From Peptococcus niger (GTDB taxonomy: Bacteria > Bacillota > Peptococcia > Peptococcales > Peptococcaceae): a DNA stretch of 47,694 nucleotides. The DNA lies in contig NZ_FNAF01000013.1 of assembly GCF_900101835.1 (NCBI RefSeq), forward strand, positions 1 to 47,694, read 5' to 3'. The translations under genes were made by a program, and so were the position numbers. This document shows positions 9,191 through 19,024 of the stretch, in pieces; the stretch's first letter is position 1; every line of letters starts with the position of its first letter. The notes beneath the pieces were generated by a model. The model did no database searches, was not told the DNA's origin, and saw only the letters and a program-made list of their open reading frames with translations.

Positions 9191-10046
9191 CCTCTTCCCT
9201 CCAAGCAGCCATGTCCGCATCATTGCTTTCTTTGCGACGCGACCCTTCCGCTAGGAGGCTTTTCAAGAGAACGCCATCCCCTGCATCAATGGCACGGCGC
9301 AAATCAAGCAAGTGGGCAATAAGCTCATCAATTTCATGCACCAGATCAGGAGCATTGAATAAAAATAAGTCCCGCCACAAGTTGGCATCCAGCCGGGCCA
9401 CGCGCGTCAAATCTCGAAAGCTGCCGGCAGAAAAACCGGCCTGCAGGTCTGCTGTCGGACTCATCATGTAGGCGGAACTGACCACATGCGCCAGCTGAGA
9501 GGTATAGGCGATAATACGGTCGTGGGCTTCCGGCGTCGTGATAACTGTCCGGGCAAAGCCGATGGCTTTTGCAAAGCGGTCGATCTCCGCCAATACAGGC
9601 TGTTCCCTAAATGGTCTCGGCGTCAGTATGAGCGATGCGCCGTCAAACAAATCCACCAAGGCGTGGTCATACCCGTAACGTTCACGTCCAGCCATCGGAT
9701 GCCCACCGATAAAAATTGGTCCCTCTCCGGCCAGCTCGACAGCCAGCGCCTCATAAATCGCTCCTTTGACGCCACAGGTATCAAAAATCATCGTCTCCGG
9801 TGAAAACTTTCTCCAATTGTCTTTTAAATAATCAATGGTTGCTTGGGGATGGAGGGCAACAATTACCACATCTGCCGTTTGAAGATCCCGTTCCGTTGCA
9901 CGCCTGGCAATAGCGCCTTCGTCAACAGCCTGGGCCACAACAGCAGCATTAGTATCCAGCCCAACGACCAAGTGGTCCGTTCGTCCACTGATGGCCTTGG
10001 CCAATGAGCCTCCGATCAAGCCTAAGCCCACAATAAGAAAGGTCAT
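9183..10046 (-). CDS. tyrA: Prephenate dehydrogenase
   Basis: This enzyme (287 aa) oxidatively decarboxylates prephenate to 4-hydroxyphenylpyruvate in tyrosine synthesis. The dinucleotide-binding motif VGLGLIGGSLAKAI lies at the N-terminus. GGHPMAGRERYG and the TPEAHD segment mark the substrate site. The length leaves no room for a C-terminal ACT domain, so feedback control through ACT is not expected. The start at 10046 has GAGGAG about 10 nt upstream; earlier in-frame codons lie in the promoter region. It opens an operon that continues into argF, argG and argH, an unusual mix of aromatic and arginine synthesis. Confidence 0.93.
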   Translation of the reverse strand: MTFLIVGLGLIGGSLAKAISGRTDHLVVGLDTNAAVVAQAVDEGAIARRATERDLQTADVVIVALHPQATIDYLKDNWRKFSPETMIFDTCGVKGAIYEALAVELAGEGPIFIGGHPMAGRERYGYDHALVDLFDGASLILTPRPFREQPVLAEIDRFAKAIGFARTVITTPEAHDRIIAYTSQLAHVVSSAYMMSPTADLQAGFSAGSFRDLTRVARLDANLWRDLFLFNAPDLVHEIDELIAHLLDLRRAIDAGDGVLLKSLLAEGSRRKESNDADMAAWREEDE

Positions 10047-10070
10047 GTATTCACGCTCCTCGCTTGGATA

Positions 10071-10099
10071 ATTATACATCCTAGCTTAATTTTATGCAA
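10071..10099 (-). promoter_or_regulatory. Promoter of the tyrA-argFGH operon
   Basis: TTGCAT (10099-10094), a 17-nt spacer and TATAAT (10076-10071) on the minus strand give a sigma-A-type promoter. It predicts a short leader of about 20 nt before tyrA. Confidence 0.7.
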
Positions 10100-10103
10100 C
10101 ACC

Positions 10104-10132
10104 TTGTTATTGAATCTTTAAAAGCGTATAGT
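10104..10132 (+). promoter_or_regulatory. Promoter of cinA
   Basis: TTGTTA (10104-10109), a 17-nt spacer and TATAGT (10127-10132) lie 22 nt before the cinA start. Its -35 box is only 4 nt from the -35 box of the divergent tyrA promoter. Confidence 0.65.
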
Positions 10133-10153
10133 GACATACGAGGTGATCTACTT

Positions 10154-11392
10154 ATGTTAGCTGAAATTATTGCCGTTGGCAGCGAACTGGCCAACGGTGC
10201 GGTTATCAACACCAATTCCGCTTGGTTGGCGCGCGCCCTGCAAAAGTACGGGTTAGCCGTCACCCACCACACCATCGTCGGTGACCATACAGCATATCTA
10301 CGTTCCACGATAAAACAAGCCCAGGCCCGGTCTCAATGGATATTTATCACTGGTGGCCTAGGGCCGACCTATGATGACATTACCAAAGAATGTGTCGCTG
10401 CAGAGCTGAATAGACCCTTACACCTGTCCCCATCGGCTATGGACCACGTTGAAGATTTTTTTCGCAACCGGCAAAAGCCCATGACCGCCAACAACCGTAA
10501 GCAAGCCCTTGTTCCTCAGGGCGGTGAAGTCCTGGAAAATCCCGCCGGCTTGGCTCCCGGCATTTGGTTGGAAGAGGGAACAAAAACCATCATCCTCTTG
10601 CCCGGCCCGCCCCACGAAATGAAAGCCACCTTTGAAACTTCAGTAGCGCCGCGCTTGGCCAGTTTACGCCAATCTGTCATTTGCACGCATTCTCTGCATT
10701 TTTATGGTATTGGAGAAGCGGAGCTTGACAACACCCTATCTGATCTGATGGCCTCTTCTGAAAACCCCAAGGTTGCCCCGTATGCAAAAGGTGGCGAAGT
10801 GGAATTGCGGTTAACCGCTCAGGGCGAGAGTCCCGCTGCTGCTGAAAAACTCCTAGCGCCCTTAACCCTATCCATCGCTGAACGCTTTCAGGACAATTAC
10901 TACGGTAAAGATGTCGGCCATCTAAAAAATGCTTTGGCGGCTGCCTTGTCCGACCGTGAATTGACCATTGCTGCAGCTGAAAGCTGCACCGGCGGCTTGA
11001 TTTCAAAATGGCTGACTGATATACCCGGCAGCTCAAAATACTACCTCGGCGGCATTTGCACCTATTCAGAAACAGCAAAGCAGCATTTCCTCCACGTTTC
11101 CCCAAAAACCTTGGCCACAGAAAGCGCCGTCAGTGCCGATACCGCCGCTCAAATGGCCATCGGCGCCAGGCGTGAATTTCAAACAGACATTGCTGTGGCC
11201 ACCACCGGCATTGCCGGACCCGGTGGTGGAAGCGCCAAAAAACCTGTTGGCCTCGCCTACATCGGACTGGCAACCGCCGATGGGGTAAAAACCTGGCGTT
11301 TTCAAGCCGGCAGCCTCCAATGCAAAAGCCGGGATGCCGTCCGCGAAGCCGTTGCCAAAGAAGCTTTTTTCCGCATTTTAAAATCCCTATAG
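10154..11392 (+). CDS. cinA: CinA: NMN deamidase / competence-damage inducible protein
   Basis: This two-domain protein (412 aa) has an N-terminal MoCF/molybdopterin-binding-like domain (about 1-165; ITGGLGPTYDDITKE, LPGPPHEM) and a C-terminal nicotinamide-nucleotide amidase domain (about 255-412; AAESCTGGLISKWLT, TTGIAGPGGG). In characterised relatives the C-terminal domain converts NMN to nicotinate mononucleotide and the N-terminal domain has pyrophosphatase activity. The start at 10154 is supported by GAGGTGAT 7 nt upstream; the open frame back to 10094 covers the promoter. It stands alone, divergent from tyrA and convergent with prsA. Confidence 0.95.
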   Translation: MLAEIIAVGSELANGAVINTNSAWLARALQKYGLAVTHHTIVGDHTAYLRSTIKQAQARSQWIFITGGLGPTYDDITKECVAAELNRPLHLSPSAMDHVEDFFRNRQKPMTANNRKQALVPQGGEVLENPAGLAPGIWLEEGTKTIILLPGPPHEMKATFETSVAPRLASLRQSVICTHSLHFYGIGEAELDNTLSDLMASSENPKVAPYAKGGEVELRLTAQGESPAAAEKLLAPLTLSIAERFQDNYYGKDVGHLKNALAAALSDRELTIAAAESCTGGLISKWLTDIPGSSKYYLGGICTYSETAKQHFLHVSPKTLATESAVSADTAAQMAIGARREFQTDIAVATTGIAGPGGGSAKKPVGLAYIGLATADGVKTWRFQAGSLQCKSRDAVREAVAKEAFFRILKSL

Positions 11393-11420
11393 CCCTTTCT
11401 TGAACAGGCCACTAACCCTA

Positions 11421-11460
11421 TAAAAAAGAACCGTGCCAACCCTTGAGCACGGTTCTTTAT
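11421..11460. terminator. Bidirectional terminator between cinA and prsA
   Basis: A 12-bp stem (AAAGAACCGTGC / GCACGGTTCTTT) with a 10-nt loop and T runs on both strands lies between the two convergent genes. Confidence 0.85.
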
Positions 11461-11481
11461 CTATGATCTTAAGCTAATGCC

Positions 11482-12531
11482 TTATTTTGCTGCAGCCGAT
11501 GTTTCTTGGGCAGCAGGCGCAGAGCTTTGGGCAGCGGATTTTTGTTGCTGTTTTTCCATCTGTTTCTGCGCTTTTTTCATGAGCTTATCCGGATTGTAAT
11601 TGTCATCCAGGTATTCGATTTTAGCGTCTTTTTTCAATTTAGCAACCAGTTCTTGCAGTTTTGTTTTAACTTCGCTTTCTTGAAGTTGCTTGGTCAGATC
11701 GGCCTTCACTTCATCATAGCTTTGTTGGTGCGGTTCTTTTTTATCTTCTACCTTGATGATGTGGTAGCCGTACTGGGTTTTGACCGGTTCCGTGCTGATA
11801 TCGCCAGGGTTCATGGCAAATGCAGCATCGGCAAATTCAGCCACCATGGCGTCTTTAGAGAAGTAGCCTAGTTCGCCACCTTTTTCCGCGCTGGCGGTAT
11901 CTTCACTGTTTTCTTTAGCCAATTTCGCAAAATCGCCGCCATCATTTAATTTCTTGATCAGCTCTTTCGCCTTGGCTTCATCTTTTACAAGAATATGAGA
12001 AGCCTTAACCTGTTCGCCAACGTTGAACTGGTCTTTGTTCTCATTGTAATATTTTTCCGGATCAACTTTAATGTCTTTTTTTAATTGATCGGTCAGTTTT
12101 TCATACCGCAATTGTTCCTTGAGCATTTCATCAAATTGGTCATCATTGATTTTGTATTTTTCCATAGCCGATTTGAAATTTTCTTCAGAACCGTAAGACT
12201 TGATGGATTTCTTCCGCAGTGCTTCAATATCTTTGTCTGTAATTTTAATGTTACGACGGTCTGCTTCTTGGCGAATCAATTCAGTGGTCACCAGTCCGTC
12301 AATAATTTGAGCCCTGTAGTAGTCTGCCATGGCGTCGCCATCTTTAATTTGGTTAATGGTCAGCATCTGGTCAATACGTCCGTCCAAGTAGCCGGTCTTC
12401 AAGGATGCATCATTAACCTTAATGACCGTCTTGCCGGAATTGACGCCATCAGAACCGCAGCCGGCCAATACGGAAAAGGCCATAATACCTGCCATCATTA
12501 GTGCGAGAGTTCTTTTCAATTTCAAATTCAT
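11482..12531 (-). CDS. prsA: PrsA-type foldase lipoprotein, parvulin PPIase
   Basis: This surface lipoprotein (349 aa) probably helps exported proteins fold outside the membrane. A lipobox LAGC puts the lipidated Cys at 25. A SurA-like N-terminal chaperone region (about 35-165) comes before the parvulin domain (about 170-270), with KASHILVKDEAKAKEL, GGELGYFSKDAMV and YGYHIIKVEDKK. The C-terminal tail is lysine- and glutamine-rich, then Ala/Ser-rich. AAGGAG precedes the ATG at 12531. It follows mfd by 45 nt, as in many Bacillota, but also has its own promoter inside the end of mfd. Confidence 0.93.
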   Translation of the reverse strand: MNLKLKRTLALMMAGIMAFSVLAGCGSDGVNSGKTVIKVNDASLKTGYLDGRIDQMLTINQIKDGDAMADYYRAQIIDGLVTTELIRQEADRRNIKITDKDIEALRKKSIKSYGSEENFKSAMEKYKINDDQFDEMLKEQLRYEKLTDQLKKDIKVDPEKYYNENKDQFNVGEQVKASHILVKDEAKAKELIKKLNDGGDFAKLAKENSEDTASAEKGGELGYFSKDAMVAEFADAAFAMNPGDISTEPVKTQYGYHIIKVEDKKEPHQQSYDEVKADLTKQLQESEVKTKLQELVAKLKKDAKIEYLDDNYNPDKLMKKAQKQMEKQQQKSAAQSSAPAAQETSAAAK

Positions 12532-12564
12532 TCGCTCCTTTTCAATTGTCGAGATCTGTCCCTT

Positions 12565-12593
12565 ATTATAAGCGGTTTAATCGACTACCGCAA
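12565..12593 (-). promoter_or_regulatory. Internal promoter of prsA
   Basis: TTGCGG (12593-12588), a 17-nt spacer and TATAAT (12570-12565) on the minus strand overlap the last codons of mfd, giving prsA a possible separate transcript. Confidence 0.6.
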
Positions 12594-15500
12594 TCTTTTG
12601 CATGCCTTTTAAGCGTTCTTTAATTGAATCTACATAAGTTGCCGTTAAACGTTCTTTTAAAAGCGTCAATTTCACTGCCAGCTCACCGCTTTGGTTGCCA
12701 ATGGTAATATTTTTATAAGCTTGAACATAGGCCATCAGCGCAGGCATGGAAATCGGTGTATCCGGATAAAACATCAGCTCTAGCTGATTATGACGTTGCT
12801 TGATTGAGCGAATGCCCAGTTCCATGGCCAGCAGTTTCAGGGAAACCAAAGCCAATAAGTTCACCAGGGGCTCATCAAATAAACCGAACCGGTCTTGCAA
12901 TTCATCAGCCAAGGCCGCCAGTTCTTCTTCACTTTCAGCTTGCTCTAGTCGCTTATACATGCCCAACCGCACCGCATCGTCAGGAATATACGTTTTTGAT
13001 AAAAAGGCATTCATGTGTACGTCCAGTTCGACAGTATGCTTTTCTTTAACGACCTGGCCGCTCTGCTTGCGAATGGCTTCATCCAAAAGCTGCATGTAGA
13101 GGGCAAATCCAACATCGGCTACATGACCATGTTGCTCGGCGCCTAGGATATTTCCGGCACCACGCAGTTCCAGGTCTTTCATGGCAATGCGGTAGCCGGA
13201 GCCTAAAGCGGTGTACTCCTTTAAGGTATTAAGCCTCTTTTCAGCGATATCGGTCAGCATTTTATTCCGTTCGTAGGTCAGATAGGCGTAGGCGATGCGC
13301 TTGGAACGGCCCACCCGGCCGCGCAATTGGTAAAGTTGGCTGAGGCCAAAGCGGTCTGCATGGTGGACAATTAAGGTGTTTACATTAGGAATGTCCAAGC
13401 CTGTTTCTACAATGGTGGTGCAAATTAAAATGTCGTATTCCTGATTGACAAAGGCCATCATCGTTTCTTCAAGCCGTCGATCTGTCGACCGTCCATGGGC
13501 AATGGCCAGCCTGGCTTCAGGCACCAAGGTCTGAATATGCGCGGCCAATTCATTCAGTTCGCTGACGCGGTTATGAATGATGTAAATTTGTCCGCCTCGG
13601 TCCAATTCCCGGCGGATGGCCTGGGTCAAAATGGCATCGTTAAACTCAACAATATAGGTCTGTATGGGGTACCGGTCTGCCGGCGGCGTTTCAATAACGC
13701 TCATATCACGCAGGCCGACCAGTGACAATTGCAGGGTCCGCGGAATCGGTGTGGCAGATAAGGTCAACACATCCACATCCGTCTTCAGGGCCTTAATGCG
13801 CTCTTTATGGGTAACGCCAAAGCGCTGCTCCTCATCGACCACCAGAAGGCCTAAATCGTTAAACTTAACCGATTTACCCAGTAATTTGTGGGTGCCAATA
13901 ACCACATCTATTTTGTGATCGCGAAGGTCGGCCAAAATTCCAGCCGTTTCTTTAGCGGTATTGAAGCGGCTAAGCACGGCCACTTTTGCCCCATAGGGGG
14001 TAAAGCGTTCGGAAAAGGTTTGGTAATGTTGCTGCGCCAATACCGTGGTCGGCACCAGTACTGCCACTTGCTTGGCATCGCAAAAGGCTTTAAAGGCTGC
14101 ACGCACCGCCACTTCCGTTTTACCATAGCCGACGTCTCCGCATATCAGGCGATCCATGGGCCTGGTCCGCATCATATCTGCTTTGACGTCTGCAATGGCT
14201 TTAAGCTGATCATCCGTTTCCACATAGGGAAAGTCCGCTTCAAAATCACGCTGCAAATCACTATCCGGCGGAAAGGCATGCCCCGGCTCCTGCTCGCGCT
14301 TGGCATAAAGACGAATCAATCGGTCCGCCATATCTTGCACAGACTGGGTCACCCGTTTTTTCGTACGCTGCCAGTCACCAGTACTCAAGCGGTTAAGCTT
14401 GGGCTTCTGCCCTTCATGGCCGATGTACCGCTGCAAGAGGTCAAACTGGGACACTGGAATATACAACTTGTCCGTGCCGGCGTATTTAACGATGAGGTAG
14501 TCTTTTTCCACGTCACCGATTTTTTGGTGCTTCATGCCTAAAAATTGACCAATTCCGTGTTGGTCATGCACCACATAATCGCCAACGCTCAACTCTTCCG
14601 CACTGTCGTAACGGTCTGCTTCATCTTGGCTCCGCCGCCGGCGGCGCTGTTTTTTACTACCGGTGAGCGCTTGCCGAAGCGGCAAGACAACCAACCGCTC
14701 TTCCCAAAAGATACCGCCCACAGCCAAGGGACTCGGCTGCAAATAAAGTCCTGGCCGCTCAGCCAGGTCCAGTGTATCCACAAAAGGAAGATCATGGTCT
14801 TGCAAAAAAATGCGAAATTTTTCTCTGATGGCTTGGTCATCATAAAGCGCTAAAATCCGCATGCCCAGGTCACGCCACCGCAATAATTCGCTTTCAAGTA
14901 GGTTCAGTTGATTAAAGTAGTGGGGCAAGGATTCTGTCCGGTAGAGGCTGTAATGAATGTCTGTCCAAATCTTAGGCACTCTCTTTAAGACCTGAAAGGC
15001 CAAAACCGCCTGGTTGGCAAACAGGGGTTTAAAATCCTCCGCCGTAAGATAGCTATCCCACTGACCCGGCAAAACGATGCCCTGGGTGAGCAAGTCGGTA
15101 AATTGCAGATGACGTTCTTCATCCGAGGCCAAAATATCGTCTTCAATCCGGTTCAGTTCATCAAAAATAACGAAGGGCCGCTCCTGATAATAATCCAAAA
15201 GCGTGGTGATTTTGTCAAAAAAATACCCGCGAAACAAGTCCAGCTCTTCATCGGCATTGGCTGATTTGAGGGCCGCGTAAACGGGGGCCAAACGCGCTCT
15301 TAAATTTTGTGCAGCCTGTTTTTCAGTTTTGCCGTTAAATTGTTGCACCAGGTCTTTTTCCGCCTCTTTGATGCGCTCTGTCCACCTTGCCGCCAAGTTG
15401 GAATCGACAAAAACCTCTCTGGCCGGCGTCAGCACAACTTCTTCCACCGATTTAACAGAGCGCTGATCCCGCGGATCAAAGAAGCGCATTGAATCAATTT

Positions 15501-16086
15501 CCGTATCAAAGAACTCAATCCGGATCGGTTCTTCATAAAGCGGTGAAAAAACGTCTAGAATCCCACCCCGCAAAGAAAACTCACCACTCTGTTCCACCAC
15601 CGGCTGATGGCGGTAGCCTTTCTCGACGAGAGAGGCCATTAAGGCTTTCAGGTCAATATCTGCATTAACGGCCAATGCGGTGCTGTGCGCCATCCAGTCA
15701 GCGCAGGACATCAAACGCGCTTTCAAGGCATCCGGGGTCGCAATAATGATGCCATCATAGCCCTTCTGGCTGACCTGCGATAAAATGCGCACGCGCGCAT
15801 TGGCCACTTCCCGGCTTTGCGCCAACACTTCAAAGGCAATGGCCTCCATGGGCAAAAAAAGCTCTACCGGGCGCTGGGTCAAGGGCTCCAGTAGGTCGCG
15901 CAAGCTTTTGGCCCGTTTTTCCGAGGCACACAAAATAAGCACCGGCCCGGCTTGGCGGTTGATGGCTGCGGCCATAACCAAGGCCCGCACCTCATCTTCC
16001 AGACCACTATAGGTGATTTTTTCGCCGTACGTCGGCAACTGGGGCAGACAGATTAAGTTCGTCAGTGTCACCGATTGGGTGCTCAT
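12577..16086 (-). CDS. mfd: Transcription-repair coupling factor Mfd
   Basis: Mfd (1169 aa) removes RNA polymerase stalled at DNA lesions and recruits UvrA. The UvrB-like N-terminal region (about 1-350) contains SGEFSLRGGILDVFSP. The CarD-like RNA-polymerase-interaction domain (about 500-560) has YVVHDQHGIGQFLGMKH. The RecG-like translocase follows, with Walker A GDVGYGKTEVA, DEEQRFGVTHKE, LSATPIPRTL and QLRGRVGRS, then the TRCF C-terminal domain. The ATG at 16086 has GGAGGG 5 nt upstream; an in-frame TTG six codons earlier lacks a site. It lies between pth and prsA, as in other Bacillota. Confidence 0.98.
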   Translation of the reverse strand: MSTQSVTLTNLICLPQLPTYGEKITYSGLEDEVRALVMAAAINRQAGPVLILCASEKRAKSLRDLLEPLTQRPVELFLPMEAIAFEVLAQSREVANARVRILSQVSQKGYDGIIIATPDALKARLMSCADWMAHSTALAVNADIDLKALMASLVEKGYRHQPVVEQSGEFSLRGGILDVFSPLYEEPIRIEFFDTEIDSMRFFDPRDQRSVKSVEEVVLTPAREVFVDSNLAARWTERIKEAEKDLVQQFNGKTEKQAAQNLRARLAPVYAALKSANADEELDLFRGYFFDKITTLLDYYQERPFVIFDELNRIEDDILASDEERHLQFTDLLTQGIVLPGQWDSYLTAEDFKPLFANQAVLAFQVLKRVPKIWTDIHYSLYRTESLPHYFNQLNLLESELLRWRDLGMRILALYDDQAIREKFRIFLQDHDLPFVDTLDLAERPGLYLQPSPLAVGGIFWEERLVVLPLRQALTGSKKQRRRRRSQDEADRYDSAEELSVGDYVVHDQHGIGQFLGMKHQKIGDVEKDYLIVKYAGTDKLYIPVSQFDLLQRYIGHEGQKPKLNRLSTGDWQRTKKRVTQSVQDMADRLIRLYAKREQEPGHAFPPDSDLQRDFEADFPYVETDDQLKAIADVKADMMRTRPMDRLICGDVGYGKTEVAVRAAFKAFCDAKQVAVLVPTTVLAQQHYQTFSERFTPYGAKVAVLSRFNTAKETAGILADLRDHKIDVVIGTHKLLGKSVKFNDLGLLVVDEEQRFGVTHKERIKALKTDVDVLTLSATPIPRTLQLSLVGLRDMSVIETPPADRYPIQTYIVEFNDAILTQAIRRELDRGGQIYIIHNRVSELNELAAHIQTLVPEARLAIAHGRSTDRRLEETMMAFVNQEYDILICTTIVETGLDIPNVNTLIVHHADRFGLSQLYQLRGRVGRSKRIAYAYLTYERNKMLTDIAEKRLNTLKEYTALGSGYRIAMKDLELRGAGNILGAEQHGHVADVGFALYMQLLDEAIRKQSGQVVKEKHTVELDVHMNAFLSKTYIPDDAVRLGMYKRLEQAESEEELAALADELQDRFGLFDEPLVNLLALVSLKLLAMELGIRSIKQRHNQLELMFYPDTPISMPALMAYVQAYKNITIGNQSGELAVKLTLLKERLTATYVDSIKERLKGMQKIAVVD

Positions 16087-16137
16087 CTCATCCCTCCACG
16101 TCAAATAGGTGGACGTCCTAGGACCCCCACCCTGTGT

Positions 16138-16686
16138 TTAATTGTATTCATTCATGGCCCGATCAATGCCCACATCCAGCCATAGATCACAAGCCTGGAC
16201 AAGGGTGATCAGCGCGTCGTCAATTGCTGCCCTCTCCTGCTTGGAAAAGGGCGACAAGACGTGACCGATCACATTGTCTTTTTTCCCAATGCCTATTTTT
16301 AAGCGGTCAAATTCCTTGGAATTGATGCATTGGATAATGGACTTAATGCCATTATGCCCACCGGATGAGCCGCGCCTTTTAAAACGGACCTGGGCCACCG
16401 GTAAATCCATATCGTCATAGATGATTAAAAAATCATCCAGTTGGTCTGCATAGTAATCAATCAGCTGCCACACCGCATCGCCGCTTAAATTCATAAAAGT
16501 TTGTGGTTTGACCAAAAGCACCTTTTCGCCATTGTGAACACCACGGCCGGTCAAAGCGCTTTTTTCTTTCTTATCAACCACTAGGCCCCAGGCATCTGCC
16601 AAGGCATCAATGGCCATAAAGCCTACATTGTGCCGCGTGCCGTCATATTTTTTCCCCGGATTCCCCAATCCGACAATCATTTTCAT
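16138..16686 (-). CDS. pth: Peptidyl-tRNA hydrolase
   Basis: Pth (182 aa) recycles tRNA by cleaving peptidyl-tRNA released from ribosomes. GLGNPGKKYDGTRHNVGF carries the catalytic His near residue 20. KPQTFMNLSGDAV, DDMDLPVAQVRFKRRGSSGGHNG and FDRLKIGIGK complete the family signature. Length is standard. The ATG shares one base with the prs stop (TAATG), so translation is coupled. Confidence 0.97.
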   Translation of the reverse strand: MKMIVGLGNPGKKYDGTRHNVGFMAIDALADAWGLVVDKKEKSALTGRGVHNGEKVLLVKPQTFMNLSGDAVWQLIDYYADQLDDFLIIYDDMDLPVAQVRFKRRGSSGGHNGIKSIIQCINSKEFDRLKIGIGKKDNVIGHVLSPFSKQERAAIDDALITLVQACDLWLDVGIDRAMNEYN

Positions 16687-17645
16687 TAACGAAACATCCT
16701 GCTCACAGACGCATCTTGGAAAATACGCATGATGGCTTCAGCAAACATTGGGGCAACCGATAAAACTTCCAGCTTATCGCACTTTAAGTGTCCGGTTGGA
16801 ATGGTGTTGGTCGTAACCACTTCTTTCAAACCCGATTGATTAATCCGGTCAATGGCCGGGCCTGAGAGGACCGGGTGGGAGCAGGAAGCGTAGATATCTT
16901 TTGCACCACGTTCATGCAAGGCATTCACCGCATTGGTCATCGTACCGGCAGTATCAATCATATCGTCAATCATAATGATATTTTTACCCTTAATATCGCC
17001 GATGATGTTCATCACTTCAGAGACGTTCGGCATGGGACGGCGTTTATCAATAATCGCTAAAGGCGCTTCCAACATCTCGGCTAAAGTCCGTGCACGACGT
17101 ACTCCGCCCATATCCGGAGAGACCACACAAATATCCTTTAATCCAAGTTCTTTATAGTATTCAGCAATGATGGGCGCAGCAACCAGGTGGTCCACCGGTA
17201 CATTGAAAAAGCCTTGAATCTGCTGTGCGTGCAAATCCATGGTTAAAACTCGGTCAACACCGGCTACAGTTAGAAGGTCTGCCATCAACTTAGCGGTGAT
17301 TGGCTCACGGCCACGGCTCTTGCGGTCTTGGCGGGCATAGCCGAAATAAGGAATAACAGCTGTAATGCGTCTAGCCGAAGCCCGCTTTAAGGCATCAATC
17401 ATAATCAACAGTTCCATAATGCTGTCATTAACCGGTGAACAAGTGGATTGGATGAGGAATACATCACACCCGCGAACACTTTCATCAATGTTCACGTTTA
17501 ATTCGCCGTCACTGAATTGCGTATTACTGCTTTTACCCAATGGAATTCTCAAACAATCTGCTACTTCTTGCGCAAGCACTTTAGAGGAGCTGCCGCTAAA
17601 GACTTTCAGATGTCGCAAATCTTTTTCCAAAGGAAACTCGTACAT
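16686..17645 (-). CDS. prs: Ribose-phosphate pyrophosphokinase (PRPP synthetase)
   Basis: This enzyme (319 aa) makes PRPP from ribose 5-phosphate and ATP for nucleotide, histidine and tryptophan synthesis. [16 protein letters not shown], the [17 protein letters not shown] catalytic loop, [13 protein letters not shown], and the PRPP-binding loop [13 protein letters not shown] are complete. The start at 17645 is chosen because GGAGG lies 8 nt upstream and the length matches homologues; two earlier in-frame codons lie in the end of glmU. It sits between glmU and pth, a conserved order. Confidence 0.97.
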   Translation of the reverse strand: MYEFPLEKDLRHLKVFSGSSSKVLAQEVADCLRIPLGKSSNTQFSDGELNVNIDESVRGCDVFLIQSTCSPVNDSIMELLIMIDALKRASARRITAVIPYFGYARQDRKSRGREPITAKLMADLLTVAGVDRVLTMDLHAQQIQGFFNVPVDHLVAAPIIAEYYKELGLKDICVVSPDMGGVRRARTLAEMLEAPLAIIDKRRPMPNVSEVMNIIGDIKGKNIIMIDDMIDTAGTMTNAVNALHERGAKDIYASCSHPVLSGPAIDRINQSGLKEVVTTNTIPTGHLKCDKLEVLSVAPMFAEAIMRIFQDASVSRMFR

Positions 17646-17659
17646 GGTCTCTGCCTCCA

Positions 17660-19012
17660 TTATTTGTCCTTGTTCCAATCGTCGCGTGTTTTTAATTTAT
17701 AATCCATAAAGCTCAGGGACTCACCTTTGACATCTTTTCTAATGGTGGCACCTGCCGCAATATAGGCGTGTTGACCAACGGTGACCGGGGCAATCAAATT
17801 GGTGTTGCTGCCGATGAAAGCATGGTCTTCAATCGTCGTACGGTATTTTTTCTTGCCGTCATAATTACAAGTAATGCTGCCACAACCGATGTTAACACCA
17901 CTACCGATGTCCGCATCACCCATATAACTCAAATGAGGGATTTTGCTCCCCTGGCCAACATGACTGTTTTTCACCTCAACAAAATCACCGATTTTAACTT
18001 GGTCGGCTAAAACCGTTCCGGGACGTAAATAAGCAAAAGGCCCAATATTTACCCCCTTGCCCACTGTCGCATCCCAGATCACCGTCTGCTTGATGTGGCA
18101 ATCTTGGCCAATCTGCGCATCGATTAATTCACAGTTCATGCCGATGACGGTGCCGCTTGCTACGCTGGTATGGCCTTTTAAGGCAACCGGGGCCTCCAAA
18201 GTGACATCCGCCTCCAAGCTGACATCCGATTCAATGGTAATTGCTGCCGGATTGGTCATGCTGACCCCTTGGTCCAACCAGTGATCGTTGATGCGCATTT
18301 GCATCAAGCCTTGTGCCCTTGCCAATTGCTTGCGGTTGTTAACGCCTAGCGACTCATTGGCATCAGGCATTAAAAATGCATCGGCGCCGACACCTTCTGC
18401 ATGTGCCGAAGCGATCAAATCCGTTAGATAAAGCTCCCCTTGGGCATTATCCGTTGTCAAGGCCTGAATAGCCCGACGCAAGAATCCCAGGTCAAAAACA
18501 TAGGTCCCGACATTGATCTCTTGAATTCCTTTTTCCTGCTCATTGGCGTCTTTTTCTTCGACAATCCTACAGACCGCACCCTTTTCCCGGACGATGCGAC
18601 CGTAACCGAAGGGGTCTGCCAATACGGTGGATAAAACCCTTACCGCTGCAGGATTGCTGGTTTCTGTTAAGGCCTCTAGCGTTTCCGACCGCAGCAAGGG
18701 GGTATCTCCACAGGTCACCAGCACCTGCGCCTGATCAACATCTGTTACAGCCGCCAGGGCCACCTGGACCGCATGGCCTGTGCCAAGCTGTTGGTCTTGT
18801 TGGACATAGGTCACCGAGTCGCCTAGAATCTCCTGGATTTCATCTGCACGGTGCCCGCAGACAACATAAATGGTTTCATAACCGGCATCTCTCACCGCAT
18901 CACAGACCCAGGCAATCATCGGTTTCCCGCACAACTGATGGGCTGCTTTGGCGTGGGCAGACTTCATCCGCGTTCCCTTGCCCGCCGCCAGCACGATAGC
19001 AATTTTCTGCAT
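17660..19012 (-). CDS. glmU: Bifunctional UDP-GlcNAc pyrophosphorylase / GlcN-1-P acetyltransferase
   Basis: GlmU (450 aa) acetylates glucosamine 1-phosphate and uridylylates it to UDP-GlcNAc, the wall precursor. The N-terminal nucleotidyltransferase domain starts with [17 protein letters not shown] and has VTCGDTPLL. The C-terminal left-handed beta-helix (from about 250) shows hexapeptide repeats, followed by [20 protein letters not shown] of the acetyltransferase site. GGGAGGGAG precedes the ATG. It follows ispE by 12 nt. Confidence 0.97.
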   Translation of the reverse strand: MQKIAIVLAAGKGTRMKSAHAKAAHQLCGKPMIAWVCDAVRDAGYETIYVVCGHRADEIQEILGDSVTYVQQDQQLGTGHAVQVALAAVTDVDQAQVLVTCGDTPLLRSETLEALTETSNPAAVRVLSTVLADPFGYGRIVREKGAVCRIVEEKDANEQEKGIQEINVGTYVFDLGFLRRAIQALTTDNAQGELYLTDLIASAHAEGVGADAFLMPDANESLGVNNRKQLARAQGLMQMRINDHWLDQGVSMTNPAAITIESDVSLEADVTLEAPVALKGHTSVASGTVIGMNCELIDAQIGQDCHIKQTVIWDATVGKGVNIGPFAYLRPGTVLADQVKIGDFVEVKNSHVGQGSKIPHLSYMGDADIGSGVNIGCGSITCNYDGKKKYRTTIEDHAFIGSNTNLIAPVTVGQHAYIAAGATIRKDVKGESLSFMDYKLKTRDDWNKDK

Positions 19013-19024
19013 TATCTCCCTCCC

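Noticed and set aside
10047-10153. A T-box, riboswitch or ArgR box upstream of tyrA/argFGH
   Set aside because: The predicted leader is only about 20 nt, and I saw no convincing ARG-box palindrome.
13888-14541. A 217-codon open frame antisense to mfd
   Set aside because: It is fully opposite a conserved, intact gene, has no ribosome binding site and shows no recognisable domain; it reflects codon bias of mfd.
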